A stretch of DNA of 64,000 nt from Sphingosinicella sp942492965. Lineage in GTDB: Bacteria > Pseudomonadota > Alphaproteobacteria > Sphingomonadales > Sphingomonadaceae. Location of the stretch: positions 62,001 through 126,000 of the forward strand of contig OW818656.1 in assembly GCA_942492965.1 (NCBI GenBank), written 5' to 3'. A program made the position numbers and the translations under genes. The notes under the pieces are model-generated. The model ran no database searches and was not told where the DNA came from. It saw only the letters and a program-made list of their open reading frames with translations. Positions 16,771 to 25,413 of the stretch are shown piece after piece. How positions within the stretch are numbered: the stretch's first letter is position 1; each line of letters opens with the position of its first letter.

Positions 16771-17661
16771 ATGACGACATGGAAACTCACCTTCGCCTGC
16801 AAGCGTGCCGAAGCCGATCTCTTCACCGGAGACGTGCCCGAGCTTGCCGACTTCGATCCGCCGCCCGTGGTGATGACAAGCGAGCCCGATGAATCGAAGC
16901 CCGACGACTGGCAGCTCGACGTCTACACAGAGGAGCATCCGCCGCAGGCGCTGATCGAGGCCGTCTCCGCGCTGCTGCCGAGCGCGCAGGGCGCGCATAC
17001 GCTTGTCGAGCTGGCCGACGAGGATTGGGTGACGATGAGCCAGGCCGGGCTCGATCCGGTGGAAGCCGGGCGCTTCTTCGTCCACACGGCTGCGGATGCG
17101 GAACGCCTGCCACCGGGCCGCATCGGACTTCAGATCGAAGCCGGTCTCGCTTTCGGCACCGGCCAGCACGCCACCACGACGGGCTGCCTGCTGACGCTCG
17201 ACACGCTCGATTTCGCGCCGAAGAACGCGCTCGACCTCGGCACCGGAACGGCGATCCTTGCGCTCGCGGTCGTCAAGGCGTGGCCGGAAGCGGTGGTCAC
17301 CGCAAGCGACATTGATCCCGTCGCGATCAAGGTTTCGCGCGAGAATACTGAAGTGAACATGGTTAACATCGGGGAAGCCGCGGGCGAAATCGCGCTCTAC
17401 GTGGCCGATGGTCTGGAAGATGCGGCGCTTGCCGCGCGCGGGCCGTTCGATCTTGTCGTGGCGAATATTCTCGCCGGGCCACTCATTGAAATGGCGCCGT
17501 CCATCGCGGCGGCGCTTGCCCCCGGCGGGACGTTAATCCTCGCCGGGTTGCTCGCGGGTCAGGCCGAGGCGGTGGAGGCGGCGTACCGCAATTGCGGTAT
17601 CACGCCGGCCTCCAGAACCGTCATCGGCGAGTGGCCGACCTTGCGGCTCCTCAAAGCCTGA
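16771..17661 (+). CDS. prmA: Ribosomal protein L11 methyltransferase PrmA
   Basis: The 296-residue protein has IEAGLAFGTGQHATTTGCL, then ALDLGTGTAILALA (SAM site) and LVVANILAGPLIEMAP, the PrmA active-site signature. It trimethylates lysines and the N-terminus of L11. The frame is open further upstream to 16690, but the added sequence is Arg/Pro-rich without family similarity, and MTTWKLTFACKRAEADL at 16771 is the natural PrmA beginning. It diverges from the DUF885 gene. Confidence 0.92.
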   Translation: MTTWKLTFACKRAEADLFTGDVPELADFDPPPVVMTSEPDESKPDDWQLDVYTEEHPPQALIEAVSALLPSAQGAHTLVELADEDWVTMSQAGLDPVEAGRFFVHTAADAERLPPGRIGLQIEAGLAFGTGQHATTTGCLLTLDTLDFAPKNALDLGTGTAILALAVVKAWPEAVVTASDIDPVAIKVSRENTEVNMVNIGEAAGEIALYVADGLEDAALAARGPFDLVVANILAGPLIEMAPSIAAALAPGGTLILAGLLAGQAEAVEAAYRNCGITPASRTVIGEWPTLRLLKA

Positions 17662-17670
17662 GGCCCGTGG

Positions 17671-17823
17671 TTACGGGCGCCAGGCGTGGAACAGCTGCAT
17701 GTCGCGGCCGCGCTCGCTGAAAAGTCCGGCGAGGCTGCGCGCTTCACGAAGCTTGGTCGGCTGCACCGTCTGCCCATCCTGCGGGAACGCCATCGTTGCG
17801 GCCTTCGCATATGCGTAGATCAT
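17671..17823 (-). CDS. Small 50-residue protein of unknown function
   Basis: A strong AGGAGG lies 5 bases before the ATG at 17823, followed by 50 codons with high-GC codon use. The product starts MIYAYAKAATMAFPQDGQ and ends QLFHAWRP. It has no membrane segment or signal peptide, with a mixed-charge centre (KLREARSLAGLFSERGRD). I do not recognise the family. It converges with prmA, 9 bases apart, and lies after the P450 at 17949 on the same strand. The palindrome at 17913-17931 lies upstream. Confidence 0.6.
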   Translation of the reverse strand: MIYAYAKAATMAFPQDGQTVQPTKLREARSLAGLFSERGRDMQLFHAWRP

Positions 17824-17912
17824 GTAAGCCTCCTGTTGCCGCCCCTAGTGGCGACGGGGAGACATATGGTGCAGTGCAGCATCAGTGAGTAGCCGTTGAA
17901 ACATCCTAACGT

Positions 17913-17931
17913 CTATGCACCCAGTGCATAG
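17913..17931. promoter_or_regulatory. Palindrome between P450 gene and small ORF
   Basis: CTATGCAC-CCA-GTGCATAG is a perfect 8-bp inverted repeat with a 3-base centre, 17 bases after the P450 stop and 89 bases before the small-ORF start on the minus strand. With no following T tract it looks more like an operator than a terminator. Confidence 0.4.
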
Positions 17932-17948
17932 CTCCGGCTAAATGCCTG

Positions 17949-19181
17949 TTAACCTTTCCGGATACGGACCATCTGTTCCTTGTAGCCGTTGATGAACGGC
18001 GACGGCACGCGCACGGGCGGCGCAACAGCTTCGACATCCATGCCGCGCGCGAGCATTTCCTCGATCAAAATCGAAAGCTGCAATTCGGCAAGCCGCGCGC
18101 CAACGCAGCGGTGGATGCCGTAGCCGAACGACAGGTGTCGCCGCGCGTTCTCGCGGGAAAAATCCACGCGGTCCGGGTCTTCGAAAACCTCCGTGTCGCG
18201 GTTGGCGGAGATGTACCACATCACCACCTTGTCGCCCTTGCGGATGGTCTTGCCGCCAAGCTCGGTGTCTTCTTTCGCCGTGCGCCGCATGTGCGCAAGC
18301 GGCGTCTGCCAGCGGATCAGTTCGGACACGGCATTGGGGATCAGGCCCCGGTCCGCCTTCAGCTTCGCCCATTCACCCGGAAACTCATTCATGATGCGGA
18401 CGAGGCCCGTCATCGAGTTCCGCGTTGTGTCGTTGCCGCCCACGATCAGCAGCACGAGATTGCCGATGAACTCCTGCTCGTCCATATTCGACAGCGCTTC
18501 GGAATGGATCATCATCGAAAGCAGGTCGGGCGCGGGCGGCGCATTCAGGTGCTCCTGCCACAGGCCATGGAAATAGGCGCCCATCTCGTAGAGGACACGC
18601 GTGCGTTCCTCGCGCATCGCCGGATCGGCCGCCGCCTGCACGTCGCCCGCCCAGTCCGACCATTTGGTGAGCAGCCGCCGGTCCTCCCACGGAAAATCGA
18701 ACAGGATCGCAAGCATCTGCGTGGTGAGTTCGATCGACACGCGGTCGACCCAGTCGAAGGTCTCGCCAACCGGCAGGCTGTCGAGCAGCGCCGCCGTCCG
18801 CGCGCGGATCGGTCCTGCGAGCCGTTGCATCTCGCTCGGCGTGAAGGCAGGCGCCACGACACGGCGCTCGGCGGTATGCTGCGGCCGGTCCATCGCGATG
18901 AACATCGGGAACTTGAGTTCCTGATCGAGCGCATCGAGCACGGTGATACCGCCGTATTCCCACGACGACGAATAGATGTCGGGCAGCGCCTCGACATGCA
19001 CGATGTCCTTGTAGCGCGTCACCGACCAGTAAGGCGCGAACATGCCTTCGGTGCAGTGATGCACCGGGTCTTCGGCGCGCAGACGCGCGAACAGCGCGGG
19101 CCACGTCTGCTCGGTGAAGTAATGGTAATCCGCCGGATCGATGTCGGTCAGGTCGGCGCCTGAAGCCAGTCTGGTCGCCAT
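17949..19181 (-). CDS. Cytochrome P450 (first of a tandem pair)
   Basis: The 410-residue soluble bacterial P450 has the oxygen-activating I-helix motif GGNDTTRN (about 248-255), the ExxR of helix K (SELIRW), and the haem loop FGYGIHRCVGARLAE, with C359 as thiolate ligand. The ATG at 19181 has GGGAGAGG upstream, so the longer frame to 19256 is not used. The protein closely resembles the P450 at 19405-20640 over its whole length, so the two arose by duplication. No ferredoxin or reductase gene lies nearby. Substrate unknown; class I electron supply is presumed. Confidence 0.92.
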   Translation of the reverse strand: MATRLASGADLTDIDPADYHYFTEQTWPALFARLRAEDPVHHCTEGMFAPYWSVTRYKDIVHVEALPDIYSSSWEYGGITVLDALDQELKFPMFIAMDRPQHTAERRVVAPAFTPSEMQRLAGPIRARTAALLDSLPVGETFDWVDRVSIELTTQMLAILFDFPWEDRRLLTKWSDWAGDVQAAADPAMREERTRVLYEMGAYFHGLWQEHLNAPPAPDLLSMMIHSEALSNMDEQEFIGNLVLLIVGGNDTTRNSMTGLVRIMNEFPGEWAKLKADRGLIPNAVSELIRWQTPLAHMRRTAKEDTELGGKTIRKGDKVVMWYISANRDTEVFEDPDRVDFSRENARRHLSFGYGIHRCVGARLAELQLSILIEEMLARGMDVEAVAPPVRVPSPFINGYKEQMVRIRKG

Positions 19182-19261
19182 AAGTGAAGCCTCTCCCTTC
19201 CTCACCCTCGCAAGGCGGAGAATGACGGAAAGGGAGCGCCGCGTAACGCGCTCCAATTCGC

Positions 19262-19407
19262 TAGGGCGGATCGATATTCAGAAGATGGCGTGCCGAAAAT
19301 GGTGGATTTCCGCGACCCGTAGCGCAGCGTACTAAAGGTACGTGAGCACCGGAAGCGCGGAAAGCCGCCATTTGCAGGCCGTCAGGGCTGAATATCGATC
19401 CGCCCTA
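19262..19407. mobile_element. MITE-like palindromic element between the two P450 genes
   Basis: GGGCGGATCGATATTCAG at 19264-19281 recurs as an exact inverted copy at 19388-19405, each flanked outside by TA (19262-19263 and 19406-19407). Inside, 18-base arms (AAATGGTGGATTTCCGCG and its imperfect complement, 2 mismatches) and a GTAC/GTAC stem let the whole unit fold into one long hairpin. No coding capacity. TA-flanked terminal repeats fit a non-autonomous IS630/Tc1-mariner derivative. Confidence 0.65.
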
Positions 19408-20640
19408 GGATCGGGTGATCGTCACCATTTGCTTGCGGTAGCCGTTCGCGAAGGGCGAGGGAATCCGCATCGGCGCGTGGAGCGGCGTCACCCGCATCTC
19501 GCGGTTCAGCATCTCTTCGAGGAGGATGTAGAGCTGAAGCTCGGCAAGCCGGGCGCCGACGCAGCGGTGAATCCCGAAACCGAACGCCAGATGGCGGCGC
19601 GCATTGGCGCGCGTCACGTCGAAGCGGTCGGCATCGGTGAACACGGCCTCGTCGCGGTTCGCGCTGTTGTACCACAGCACGACCTTGTCATCCTTGCGGA
19701 TGAGCTTGCCGCCGATTTCCGTGTCTTCGGTCGCCGTGCGCCGCATGTGCGACAGCGGCGTCTGCCAGCGGATCAGCTCCGACACGGCGTTCACAACGAG
19801 GCCGCGATCCGCGTCCAGCAGCGCCCGGTTTTCGGGGAACTGATCGAGCGCGACGACGAGCCCGGTCATCGAATTGCGCGTCGTATCGGTGCCGCCGATC
19901 ACCAGCAGCATCAGGTTGCCGCAGAATTCCTGCGGGCGGAGGTTGGACATCGCGTCCGAATGGATCATCCGGGACAGGAGATCGGGCGCCAGCCCGCTGT
20001 TCCGCCGCTCGGCCCACAGCCGCCCGAAATAATCGACCATCTGCTGCAGCACGCGTTGGCGCTTGCGGCGCAGCGCCGGGCTCACCGCCGCGCGGAAATC
20101 ACCCGCCCAGTTCGCCCACGTCGCGAGCAGGCGCCGATCTTCCCAAGGGAAATCGAACAGCGTCGCCAGCATCTGCGTGGTGAGTTCGGTCGAAACGCGG
20201 TCTACCCAATCGAACGCCTCGCCCACAGGCAGGGTGTCGAGCAGCGCCGCCGTGCGCGCGCGGATCGCGGCGGCATGATCGGTGAGCGCGCTCGGGCTGA
20301 ACGCGGGCGATACCGTGCGCCGCATCGCCGTGTGATCGGGCCGATCCATCGCGATGAACATCGGGAGTTGGATATCGGGATCATTGTGCAGAATGGTGAT
20401 GCCGCCATGCGTCCACGACGACGAGAACAACTGCGGCAGCGCCTCGACATGCGTGATATCGGCGTGGCGCGTAACGGACCAGTAAGGCCCGTAAAAGCTG
20501 GTGGGACAGAAATGCACGGGATCGTCGCGCCGCAGACGCGCGAAAACCTCAGGCCAGCGGCCCTCGCCGTACAAGTCGTTCGCCGTAACATCGAGCGCAC
20601 CAGACTCAGGATGCGTCGCAACGGCGGCCAAGCCTCTCAT
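19405..20640 (-). CDS. Cytochrome P450 (second of a tandem pair)
   Basis: The 411-residue P450 has I-helix GGTDTTRN, SELIRW (ExxR) and haem loop FGFGIHRCVGARLAE with the Cys ligand near residue 360. It shares long identical runs with its neighbour (LTTQML, FDFPWEDRRLL, SELIRWQTPL). The start is uncertain: ATG at 20640 or TTG at 20646, both behind GGGGG. Its TAG stop is formed by the TA flank plus the first G of the MITE-like element, yet the protein length matches its paralogue, so the element seems to have landed exactly in the stop codon. Substrate unknown. Confidence 0.92.
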   Translation of the reverse strand: MRGLAAVATHPESGALDVTANDLYGEGRWPEVFARLRRDDPVHFCPTSFYGPYWSVTRHADITHVEALPQLFSSSWTHGGITILHNDPDIQLPMFIAMDRPDHTAMRRTVSPAFSPSALTDHAAAIRARTAALLDTLPVGEAFDWVDRVSTELTTQMLATLFDFPWEDRRLLATWANWAGDFRAAVSPALRRKRQRVLQQMVDYFGRLWAERRNSGLAPDLLSRMIHSDAMSNLRPQEFCGNLMLLVIGGTDTTRNSMTGLVVALDQFPENRALLDADRGLVVNAVSELIRWQTPLSHMRRTATEDTEIGGKLIRKDDKVVLWYNSANRDEAVFTDADRFDVTRANARRHLAFGFGIHRCVGARLAELQLYILLEEMLNREMRVTPLHAPMRIPSPFANGYRKQMVTITRS

Positions 20641-20758
20641 GTTCAACAGACCCCCGGTTCTGCCGATACGCCAGCAGGTTACGGACTGTCTTTACCATGT
20701 CCACAAAAAAACGTCATCTATGTGACCGGGCATGGCATGTGCGCTCTTGCCGCAGGTG

Positions 20759-22870
20759 TCAGCTTTGCCGGACGATCTCCAGCCACGCCGCCTCGTCGAT
20801 CACCTCGATGCCAAGATCAGCCGCCTTCTTCAGCTTGGACCCCGCGCCCGGCCCGGCAACAACCAGATCGGTCTTGGCCGACACTGATCCGGCGACCTTG
20901 GCGCCAAGCGCCTGCGCCTGCGCCTTCGCCTCATCGCGCGACAAGGCCTCAAGCGTGCCGGTGAACACCACCGTCTTGCCGCTCACGCGCGATTCCCGCG
21001 TCTCGAACACGACATCGGCAGGCGAAACCTCGCTCAGCAGGTCGGCAACCGCATCAGCATTGTGCGGCTCGGCGAAGAAATCGACCAGCGCCAGCGCCAC
21101 CTCCGGCCCGACGCCCGGCGTTTCGATGATCGCCGCAAGCTCCTTCGCCTCCCGCGCAAGGAACTTGTCCTCTGTTTCCCCCACCACAGGCGAAAGCCCG
21201 GCGCGGCAGGCGAGCGCACGATCGATCATCTCGCGAAACGCCGCCCAGCTTGAATAGCGCCGCGCCAGATCGCGCGCCGTCACCTCGCCGACATGCCGGA
21301 TACCGAGCGCATTCAGGAACCGGTCGAGCGGCGGCGACCGCCGCGCGTCGATCGCGGCGGCGAGGTTCGCGACCGACTGCTCGCCCCACCCCTCCCGCGT
21401 TTTCAGCGCATCGGCGTGCGTGTGCAGCCGGAAGATATCCGCCGGCGATTGCAGCAGCCCGTCGGCGAACAGCTCGACGATGCTCTTCTCGCCCAGCCCC
21501 TCGATATCGAGCGCCCGCCGCGACACGAAATGCCGCAGCCGCTCGACGCGCTGCGCCGGGCAGATCAGCCCGCCCGTACAGCGATAGTCCACCTCGCCCG
21601 GCTCCCGCTCCGCCGCAGACCCACACTCGGGACATTCATGGGGAAACACGAACGGCGGGCGATCCTCATCCCGCGTCAGGTTCTCGACGATCTGCGGGAT
21701 CACGTCACCCGCGCGCTGGATACGCACCCGGTCTCCGGGCCGCGCGCCCAGCCGCTCGATCTCGTCGGCATTGTGCAGCGTGACGTTCGAAACGATGACA
21801 CCGCCCACGCCCACCGGCACGAGCCGCCCCACAGGCGTCAGCTTGCCCGTGCGCCCCACCTGGATATCGATGGCTTCGAGCGTGGTCTCCGCCTGCTCGG
21901 CGGGGAACTTGTGCGCCAGCCCCCAGCGCGGCGCGCGCGCGACGAAGCCGAGCCGTTCCTGCCAATCGAGCCGGTTCACCTTGTAGACGACGCCGTCGAT
22001 GTCGTAGCCGAGTTCGGCGCGCGCGTGCTCGATCTTCCGGTAATGCTCCAGCGCGCCCTCAGCCGCCTCCACCAGCGCCAGCAAAGGATCGACCGGGATG
22101 CCCCAGCCCGCGATGGCCTGCATCACCGCCATCTGCGTATCGGCGGGAAGCGCCGTCACCTCGCCCCAGCCGTGCGCGAAGAACTTGAGCGGCCGCGCCT
22201 GCGTGATCGACGCATCTTTCTGCCGCAGCGAACCCGCCGCCGCGTTGCGGGGGTTCGCGAAGATCTTGCCGCCCGCCCGCTCCTGCTCGGCATTCAGCGC
22301 GAGGAAATCGGCCTTCGACATGTAAACCTCGCCGCGCACCTCGAACACGGGCGTGTCGATCGGCAAACCCTGCGGAATGTCGGCGATGGTGCGGACGTTC
22401 GCGGTGACGTCCTCCCCGACGCTGCCGTCGCCGCGCGTCGCCGCCTGCACGAAGACGCCGTGTTCGTAGCGCAGCGAGCAAGACAGGCCATCGATCTTGG
22501 GTTCGGCGGTGAGCGCCACAGGCTCGTCCGCGTCCAGCTTCAGGTAACGCCGGATGCGCCCGACGAAATCCTCGACCTCCTCGCCGCTGAACGCATTGTC
22601 GAGGCTCAGCATCGGCTTCGCGTGCGTCACCTTCGCGAACGCGCCCGCAGGTGCAGCGCCGACGCTGCGCGATGGGCTGTCGGAACGCACGAGTTGCGGG
22701 AACGCGGCCTCGATCGCCGCATTGCGCGTTTCCAGCGCATCGAACTCGGCGTCGCTGATTTCGGGATCGTCGTGCTCGTAATAGGCGCGCCGGTGCCGGG
22801 CAATCTCCGCTGCCAGATGTTCGAGTTCGGCCTCCGCTTCGGCCTCGGTCAGCTCTTCAATCCGCTTCAC
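20759..22870 (-). CDS. ligA: NAD-dependent DNA ligase LigA
   Basis: The 703-residue protein has an N-terminal Ia region with YYEHDDPEISDAEFD, adenylation motif AEPKIDGLSCSLRYE (K125 receives AMP), OB fold, four-cysteine zinc finger (CPECG ... CTGGLICPAQ), helix-hairpin-helix repeats and a C-terminal BRCT domain (GKTVVFTGTLEALSRDEAK). It seals nicks in replication and repair. It starts with GTG at 22870, overlapping the recN stop in GTGA. Confidence 0.96.
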   Translation of the reverse strand: MKRIEELTEAEAEAELEHLAAEIARHRRAYYEHDDPEISDAEFDALETRNAAIEAAFPQLVRSDSPSRSVGAAPAGAFAKVTHAKPMLSLDNAFSGEEVEDFVGRIRRYLKLDADEPVALTAEPKIDGLSCSLRYEHGVFVQAATRGDGSVGEDVTANVRTIADIPQGLPIDTPVFEVRGEVYMSKADFLALNAEQERAGGKIFANPRNAAAGSLRQKDASITQARPLKFFAHGWGEVTALPADTQMAVMQAIAGWGIPVDPLLALVEAAEGALEHYRKIEHARAELGYDIDGVVYKVNRLDWQERLGFVARAPRWGLAHKFPAEQAETTLEAIDIQVGRTGKLTPVGRLVPVGVGGVIVSNVTLHNADEIERLGARPGDRVRIQRAGDVIPQIVENLTRDEDRPPFVFPHECPECGSAAEREPGEVDYRCTGGLICPAQRVERLRHFVSRRALDIEGLGEKSIVELFADGLLQSPADIFRLHTHADALKTREGWGEQSVANLAAAIDARRSPPLDRFLNALGIRHVGEVTARDLARRYSSWAAFREMIDRALACRAGLSPVVGETEDKFLAREAKELAAIIETPGVGPEVALALVDFFAEPHNADAVADLLSEVSPADVVFETRESRVSGKTVVFTGTLEALSRDEAKAQAQALGAKVAGSVSAKTDLVVAGPGAGSKLKKAADLGIEVIDEAAWLEIVRQS

Positions 22871-24519
22871 GCCAACAATCTTTCCGCCTGCGCGCGCGCC
22901 TCGTCGGTGATTTCGGCGCCCGAAAGCATTCGCGCGATCTCCTCGCGCCGCGCCGCCGCGTCGAGCCGAACGACCGCCGTGCGCGCCTCCATACCGTCCG
23001 ATGCCTTTTCGATGCGGAACTGCTGCGCCGCGCGCGCCGCCACCTGCGGACTGTGCGTCACCACGAGCACCTGCGCGCCCTGCGCAAGCCGCGCCAGCCG
23101 CTCGCCGATGGCGCTCGCGGTGGCGCCGCCGACGCCGCGATCGATCTCGTCGAAGATCAGCGTACCCTGCCCGCGCGTTTCGGAAAGCGCCACCTTCAGC
23201 GCCAGCATGAAGCGCGAAAGCTCGCCGCCACTGGCGATCTTCATCAGCGGCCCGAACGGCGCGCCCGGGTTCGTCGAAATCTCAAATTCTGCGCGATCGG
23301 TTCCCGCTTCCGACCACTGCGTCTCGGGCAGCGTTTCCACCACCGTGCGAAACTTCGCGGCTTCCAGTTTCAGAGGCGGCAACTCCCCTGCCATCGCACG
23401 ATCGAGCCGTTCCGCAGCCGCCCGCCGTGCCGCGCCGAGCGCGCCGGCAGCGTTGATGAACGTCTCCCGTGCCGCCGCGACCTTGCGCTCAAGCCCGGCT
23501 AGCCCTGCCTCGCCCGCCGCAATCGCCGCCGCGCGCGCTTCGAACTCGGCGGCAAGATCGGCGAGCCGGTCGGGCTCGACCCTGTGCTTGCGCGCGACAC
23601 CGCGCAGTTCGAACAGGCGACTTTCGACGTCATCAAGCTCACCGGGCTCGAACCACAGCGCCTCGCGCACGGCGCGCAGGTGATCCTCCGCCTCCCCCGC
23701 CTCGGCCAGCGCCCGATCGAGCGCCGCGAGCATCTCGCCGAGCAGCGGATGCTCGCCCGCCACACGGTCCAGCCGCCGCGCCGCCGTCCGCAGCTGTGCA
23801 AGGCCGCCGTTGCTGCCGTCGAGATCGCCGCTGATCGCATCCAGGTCTTCGGAAAGCTTCTGCCCCTTCAGCATGTCGGTGCGCCGCGCGGCGAGCGTTT
23901 CCTCTTCGCCGGGTTCGGGCTTCAGCGCGCGCAGTTCGGCGACGGCATGTTCCAGAAACTCGCGGTCGCGTTCGTCGCGCTCCACGGTCTCGCGCGCCGC
24001 CGCAAGCGCCACTTCCGCATCCCGCCACGCCCGGTAAGCCTCGCCGCACGGCCCGGCATCGATGCCCGCGAACGCATCGAGGAGCGCGCGGTGCCCCTTG
24101 GGGTTCAGGAGCCCCCGCTCATCATGCTGGCCGTGAATCTCGATGAGCGTGCCGCCAACGTCGCGGAGCAGCTGCGCGCTCACCGACTGGTCGTTCACAA
24201 ACGCCCGGCTGCCGCCGTCGCTGCGCACGATGCGGCGCAGCACGATCTCACAGCCATCGGTCTCGATGCCCTGTTCGGCGAGAAGTGCGAACGCCTCGTG
24301 GCCTTCGTCCACGCTGAACACCGCCGTCACCTGCGCCTGCCCCGCGCCCACGCGCACCAGCCCGGTATCGCCCCGTGCGCCGAGCGCGAGGCCGAGGCTG
24401 TCGAGCAGGATGGATTTGCCCGCGCCGGTCTCGCCGGTGAGCACACCGAGACCTTCGCCGAAATCGAGCGAAAGCTGTTCGATAAGGACGACGTTGCGGA
24501 TTTCCAGCGCGGCCAGCAC
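22867..24519 (-). CDS. recN: DNA repair protein RecN
   Basis: The 550-residue SMC-like ATPase has Walker A GETGAGKS at 29-36, a central coiled coil, signature SGGELSRFMLALK and Walker B LIFDEIDRGVGG. It acts in double-strand-break repair. The GTG at 24519 has GAGG 9 bases upstream and gives the normal RecN length and start (LAALEIRNVVLIEQ). The frame remains open to 24810 but that part is out-of-phase bamD sequence. It starts 10 bases after bamD and overlaps ligA. Confidence 0.95.
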   Translation of the reverse strand: MLAALEIRNVVLIEQLSLDFGEGLGVLTGETGAGKSILLDSLGLALGARGDTGLVRVGAGQAQVTAVFSVDEGHEAFALLAEQGIETDGCEIVLRRIVRSDGGSRAFVNDQSVSAQLLRDVGGTLIEIHGQHDERGLLNPKGHRALLDAFAGIDAGPCGEAYRAWRDAEVALAAARETVERDERDREFLEHAVAELRALKPEPGEEETLAARRTDMLKGQKLSEDLDAISGDLDGSNGGLAQLRTAARRLDRVAGEHPLLGEMLAALDRALAEAGEAEDHLRAVREALWFEPGELDDVESRLFELRGVARKHRVEPDRLADLAAEFEARAAAIAAGEAGLAGLERKVAAARETFINAAGALGAARRAAAERLDRAMAGELPPLKLEAAKFRTVVETLPETQWSEAGTDRAEFEISTNPGAPFGPLMKIASGGELSRFMLALKVALSETRGQGTLIFDEIDRGVGGATASAIGERLARLAQGAQVLVVTHSPQVAARAAQQFRIEKASDGMEARTAVVRLDAAARREEIARMLSGAEITDEARAQAERLLA

Positions 24520-24529
24520 GCCAGCCGCC

Positions 24530-25327
24530 TCAGCCGGTCGTGTTGCGTTCGACGAGCGCGAAGCTGCGCTCGTACCACTTCGATCCGGGATAGTTGTACC
24601 CGAGCGCCGCAGCTGTCTTGCGGGCCTCTTCGCGAAGGCCGAGCGCGAGATAGACCTCCACAAGGCGGTGCAGCGCCTCCGGCGTGTGGCTGGTGATGTC
24701 GTACTTGTCGACGACGTTCCGGAAGCGCGATGCCGCGGCGATGAACTGGCGGCGCTGCTGGTAGAAGCGGCCGATTTCCATTTCCTTGGCGGCGAGGTGA
24801 TCGCGGGCAAGATCCATCTTCATCCGCGCGTCCGCCGCATAGGGCGAATCGGGGAAGCGACGCGTCACTTCGGTGAGCGCGGAGAGCGCCTGATCGGTGA
24901 TCTTCTGGTCGCGCTGCACGTTGGCGATCTGCTCGTAATAGCTGATCGCGATCAAGTAGTAGGCGTAGGCGGCATCCTTGTTGCCGGGGTGCAGCGACAG
25001 GAAGCGCTGCGAAGACAGGATCGCCTGCTGATAATCCTTCGCCAGATAATAGGAAAATCCGCTCATCAGCTGGGCGCGGCGCGCCCATGTCGAATAGGGA
25101 TGCTGGCGCTCGACTTCGTCGAAAATCAGCGCCGCCTGCTTGTAGCGCCCCTTGTTCAGCGTATCCTTGCCGAAGTTGTAAAGCGTCTCCACGTCGCGCG
25201 CGATATAGCTGCGATCGGAGACATTCGGCCCCTTCTTGCCGGCACAGGCCGACAGCGCGAGGCCGGCGGCGACGAGAAGCAGAAGGGCACGGCCGGTCGC
25301 GCGGCCGGTACTGGACGAAGCTGTCAT
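24530..25327 (-). CDS. bamD: Outer-membrane assembly lipoprotein BamD
   Basis: The 265-residue protein has a lipoprotein signal ending LALSACAG (Cys28), then TPR-like helices (LYNFGKDTLNKGRYKQAALIFDEVERQHPYSTWA, quoted in part: a classic BamD first repeat). It is an essential part of the BAM complex that inserts beta-barrel proteins. The ATG at 25327 has AAGGAG 6 bases upstream. It heads bamD-recN-ligA, a common alphaproteobacterial order. Confidence 0.95.
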   Translation of the reverse strand: MTASSSTGRATGRALLLLVAAGLALSACAGKKGPNVSDRSYIARDVETLYNFGKDTLNKGRYKQAALIFDEVERQHPYSTWARRAQLMSGFSYYLAKDYQQAILSSQRFLSLHPGNKDAAYAYYLIAISYYEQIANVQRDQKITDQALSALTEVTRRFPDSPYAADARMKMDLARDHLAAKEMEIGRFYQQRRQFIAAASRFRNVVDKYDITSHTPEALHRLVEVYLALGLREEARKTAAALGYNYPGSKWYERSFALVERNTTG

Positions 25328-25413
25328 GCGGCACTCCTTAACCGGTCGCGAACGGTGCGCCAAGCGCTGATGGGTTGGCACGCGCGGGATACTGACGCTA
25401 TCAGCATGTCGCC

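Noticed and set aside
19342..20964. 540-residue plus-strand frame opposite the second P450
   Set aside because: Runs through the MITE-like element and antisense P450 sequence; no domain.
21293..23683. 796-residue plus-strand frame opposite ligA and recN
   Set aside because: Spans two real genes on the other strand with no recognisable motif.
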